Shown: positions 15,889-17,713 of the stretch, piece by piece
Layout: every line of letters starts with the position of its first letter
How positions within the stretch are numbered: position 1 is the stretch's first letter
Assembly (NCBI GenBank): GCA_026419655.1
Contig: JANZZA010000127.1
Coordinates: 1 to 17,713 of the forward strand
Source: Armatimonadota bacterium
Lineage (GTDB): Bacteria; Armatimonadota; Zipacnadia; Zipacnadales; FEN-943
DNA length: 17,713 bases
Reading direction: 5' to 3'
Position numbers and translations under genes: made by a program
The notes under the pieces: model-generated
What the model was told of the DNA's origin: nothing
Database searches by the model: none
The model's input: the letters and a program-made list of their open reading frames with translations, nothing else

Positions 15889-16623
15889 TTATCTCACGGC
15901 GATTACGAGCTTATTGCTGATTACTTCTAACGTTCCGCCCCTGCTGCCGCCGGGTTGAATAACAAAAAGCTCGAAATGGTCTGCCTCCCGCAGATCATAC
16001 AAGCTTATCTGCAGTTCTCCACGGCGTTTGCCGATCACCGAACCCGAGCCACCCGCCATTAGGTCCAAAGGAAGAGGGAGCGCGTAGCGACCGTCCCTGA
16101 ATACCGTGACTGCAACCAAATCTCCGCTGACGGGTGCATCGCTCCGCCGCACGTACTTCACCGTACACTCTGCATAGTCGGCAGACGATTTGGACAGTGT
16201 TGCCGGACTCGGGTCGTATATGTAGAGCTCCCTGCCTTTCGCGAACTCTGCCTGAGCCCTTTTCAGCACCGCCAACTCCTTGCGCGCCTGTCCGACCCAT
16301 TTCCCTCGAGGGAATCGTGCCAAGTAAGACTCGCAGGCCGCGATGCTGCTTTCAGCCTCGCACTTGTGCCACTCGCGATCGTCAATTCGCCCCGGCAGTT
16401 CTTTCTCCACCTTGTAGCGAGCTTGCTGGGTATAACGACCCCTGGGCCGCTTGGCCAGATATTCCCGGTACGCTGCGACCGCCGCTTCCAAGTTTTGCCC
16501 GGCGCCCTGCTCCGTTTTGACCGCTTGCTCAAAGCCCTTTCTGTCAAGGTAGCCCGGCAACCAAAGACCCCCTGCTATGACTCCAACCGCCAAAACACCT
16601 GTAGCTAACCATGCCAGCTTCAT
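15889..16623 (-). CDS. Membrane-anchored protein with TPR/BamD-like repeats, unknown function
   Basis: The protein has 244 residues from ATG 16623, with GGAGG 8 nt upstream (16632-16636); an in-frame start at 16689 is less likely. An N-terminal hydrophobic segment (residues 4-24, WLATGVLAVGVIAGGLWL) anchors or exports it. Two helical repeats follow: AAVAAYREYLAKRPRGRY (about 47-64) and SIAACESYLARFPRGKWV (about 92-110). Both carry the Y-x-x-Y/F-L...(R/F)P-x-G pattern of tetratricopeptide-like repeats in BamD/YfiO-type and other scaffold proteins. The C-terminal 100 residues (YVRRSDAPVSGDLVAVTVFRDG) form a probable beta-sandwich that I do not recognise. There is no lipobox cysteine, so it is not an evident lipoprotein. 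It precedes the metallophosphoesterase gene on the same strand. Function not assignable. Confidence 0.75.
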   Translation of the reverse strand: MKLAWLATGVLAVGVIAGGLWLPGYLDRKGFEQAVKTEQGAGQNLEAAVAAYREYLAKRPRGRYTQQARYKVEKELPGRIDDREWHKCEAESSIAACESYLARFPRGKWVGQARKELAVLKRAQAEFAKGRELYIYDPSPATLSKSSADYAECTVKYVRRSDAPVSGDLVAVTVFRDGRYALPLPLDLMAGGSGSVIGKRRGELQISLYDLREADHFELFVIQPGGSRGGTLEVISNKLVIAVR

Positions 16624-17127
16624 GTCCTTCCCCTCCTCTTCCTTATCAGCCACCCCTACTTGCTGGGAGTCCGTCCAGTCAAGCCGCAAACCTTTTCGCG
16701 ATGGATTGGCCGCGAGCGTGGCGCCACGGACCCGGCTCCCATCTCACTTCGACAGCCCACTGCCAGGCCGCCACATTTTTCACTCCGCACCTTGCCCGCC
16801 CGGGCCGACAGGCGCACACTCCCCTGCATATGTTTAGTCTCCCGCAATGAAGTAATTGTTGCACGTTGCCAGCCACCAGCCCTGCTTGTGCAAGCTCCAT
16901 GCGGACGGAAAACCAGCGCGGTCTCTATCTACACAGCCAATCTCCCACGACAGATGAAACCGCACAAAAGCGTCTGGGACCTCCAAAGCCCTCGCGCGCT
17001 GTTGTGCCGTTGGCTCAGGGGACTGTTGCGAGAGCTGGTGCTTGCTCATCCAGAGTGAAGGAAGTGCACGACGCTGTGCGCCAGCCCCTTCACCTGCGAC
17101 CCCGTTTGGCAGGTAGCAAAGCGGCTG
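16624..17127. other. Gene-poor stretch, possibly recombinase remnant
   Basis: These roughly 500 bp hold no gene I can support. A minus-strand frame of 71 codons (16834-17049) is in phase with the recombinase beyond its stop but has no ribosome site and no recognisable motif. A shifted frame (ending at 17046) reads DFCNSRF after the recombinase stop and could be the continuation of its zinc ribbon. Shorter frames on both strands look like shadows. No tRNA, CRISPR or clear inverted repeat was seen. Confidence 0.4.
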
Positions 17128-17713
17128 TTACAAAAGTCTCCTCTGATTCCCACGGCACCGGTACCGTAGCCGCGCCCGACCATCAGCATCCCGCCTCGGC
17201 TCATGATGAATGATGAGCAGCCTCCCGCACGTCCCACATCGCCCAATCCCCGCCAGCAGGGCACGCACGGCGCCCTTTGTCCGCCCAGGCAGCCTCTTGC
17301 GCTCCCTGAACCGGCGCATTATCGCCTCCCAGGTCTCCCGTCCGTATATCCGCATCCCCTTGTGCTCACCCTCAATCACCTCGTCGCCGACCTTCATCAG
17401 CCCGCAATGCACTGGCGTCTTCAAGCACTCCGCCACCCCCTTCGCCGACCATTGCTTTCCCTTGGCAGTCCGCACACCAAGACGGTTCAGCTCCCGCGCT
17501 ATCTTCGCCGTCCCCCAGCCAGACAAAAACCCCTCCGCCATCTGCTTGACCCATTCCGCCTGCTCCGGCCCCCCCTCGATGGCATCCCCTCGCCGCACAC
17601 TCCCATCAGGCTCCGCTACTTCCCGCCAGCGCCATCCAAAAGGCGGCCGCGCCAGGTACCGCCCCCTCGCAAGCCGGCTGCGTATCCCCTCGCGGATGTT
17701 CTCGCTCATGCAG
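17128..17713 (-). pseudogene. Large serine recombinase, C-terminal part, truncated inside the zinc ribbon (N-terminus off right edge)
   Basis: The frame enters from beyond the right edge, so the N-terminal resolvase catalytic domain (with its serine) is not visible. The first visible segment, SENIREGIRSRLARG, matches the helix that joins catalytic and recombinase domains; RPPFGW and the run to TPVHCGL (about 20-115 of the visible part) match the DNA-binding recombinase domain. A zinc ribbon begins at RCGTCGR and YRCRG, but a stop (17128-17130) comes before its last cysteine, and the usual coiled-coil C-terminal domain is absent. A one-base shift near 17135-17145 would restore DFCNSR, which could supply the fourth cysteine, but that frame also ends soon (17046). 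Such enzymes integrate phages and conjugative or transposable elements; this one is probably inactive or a remnant. If expressed as is, it is a shortened recombinase. Confidence 0.75.

Overview
The window is GC-rich bacterial DNA read mostly on the minus strand. It suggests a free-living, deep-branching Gram-negative-like or diderm bacterium. The secreted multi-domain proteins, with Ig-like modules, fibronectin type III domains, carboxypeptidase-regulatory-like domains and a FlgD-type C-terminal Ig domain, are of a style I associate with Armatimonadota and similar phyla. That assignment is an impression, not a result; there is no rRNA or other phylogenetic marker here.

Layout, left to right. 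Positions 1-1686 (minus) hold the N-terminal 562 codons of an exported M6/immune-inhibitor-A-like protein whose remainder lies beyond the left edge. Positions 1955-8893 (minus) encode a giant secreted protein of about 2312 residues with a near-consensus sigma-70-type promoter at 9023-9052. Next come an O6-alkylguanine-DNA alkyltransferase (9095-9640), a possible terminator hairpin, and an HtrA/DegP serine protease with two PDZ domains (9764-11326). A tight minus-strand operon follows, in transcription order DUF362 protein (13429-12260), VanZ-like membrane protein (12252-11857) and thioredoxin (11836-11513), with its own good promoter at 13468-13497.

Positions 13600-14604 are the only plus-strand island: a small two-helix membrane protein, then a decayed membrane-protein gene carrying an in-frame TAG and two compensating frameshifts. 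Beyond it, again on the minus strand, lie a metallophosphoesterase (14829-15776) and a membrane-anchored TPR-like protein (15889-16623). A stretch of about 500 bp without a credible gene follows. The right edge holds the C-terminal part of a large serine recombinase (17128-17713) that stops inside its zinc ribbon, a trace of a past mobile element.

Functionally the left half is about the cell envelope and exterior (secreted protease-like protein, giant surface protein, periplasmic HtrA quality control). The DUF362/VanZ/thioredoxin operon may be redox-related. The right part, with its decayed gene, truncated recombinase and gene-poor gap, looks like accessory DNA. I did not find a clearly new defence or mobile system. 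The most unusual items are the interrupted M6 domain, the modular giant protein, and the decaying plus-strand gene pair.
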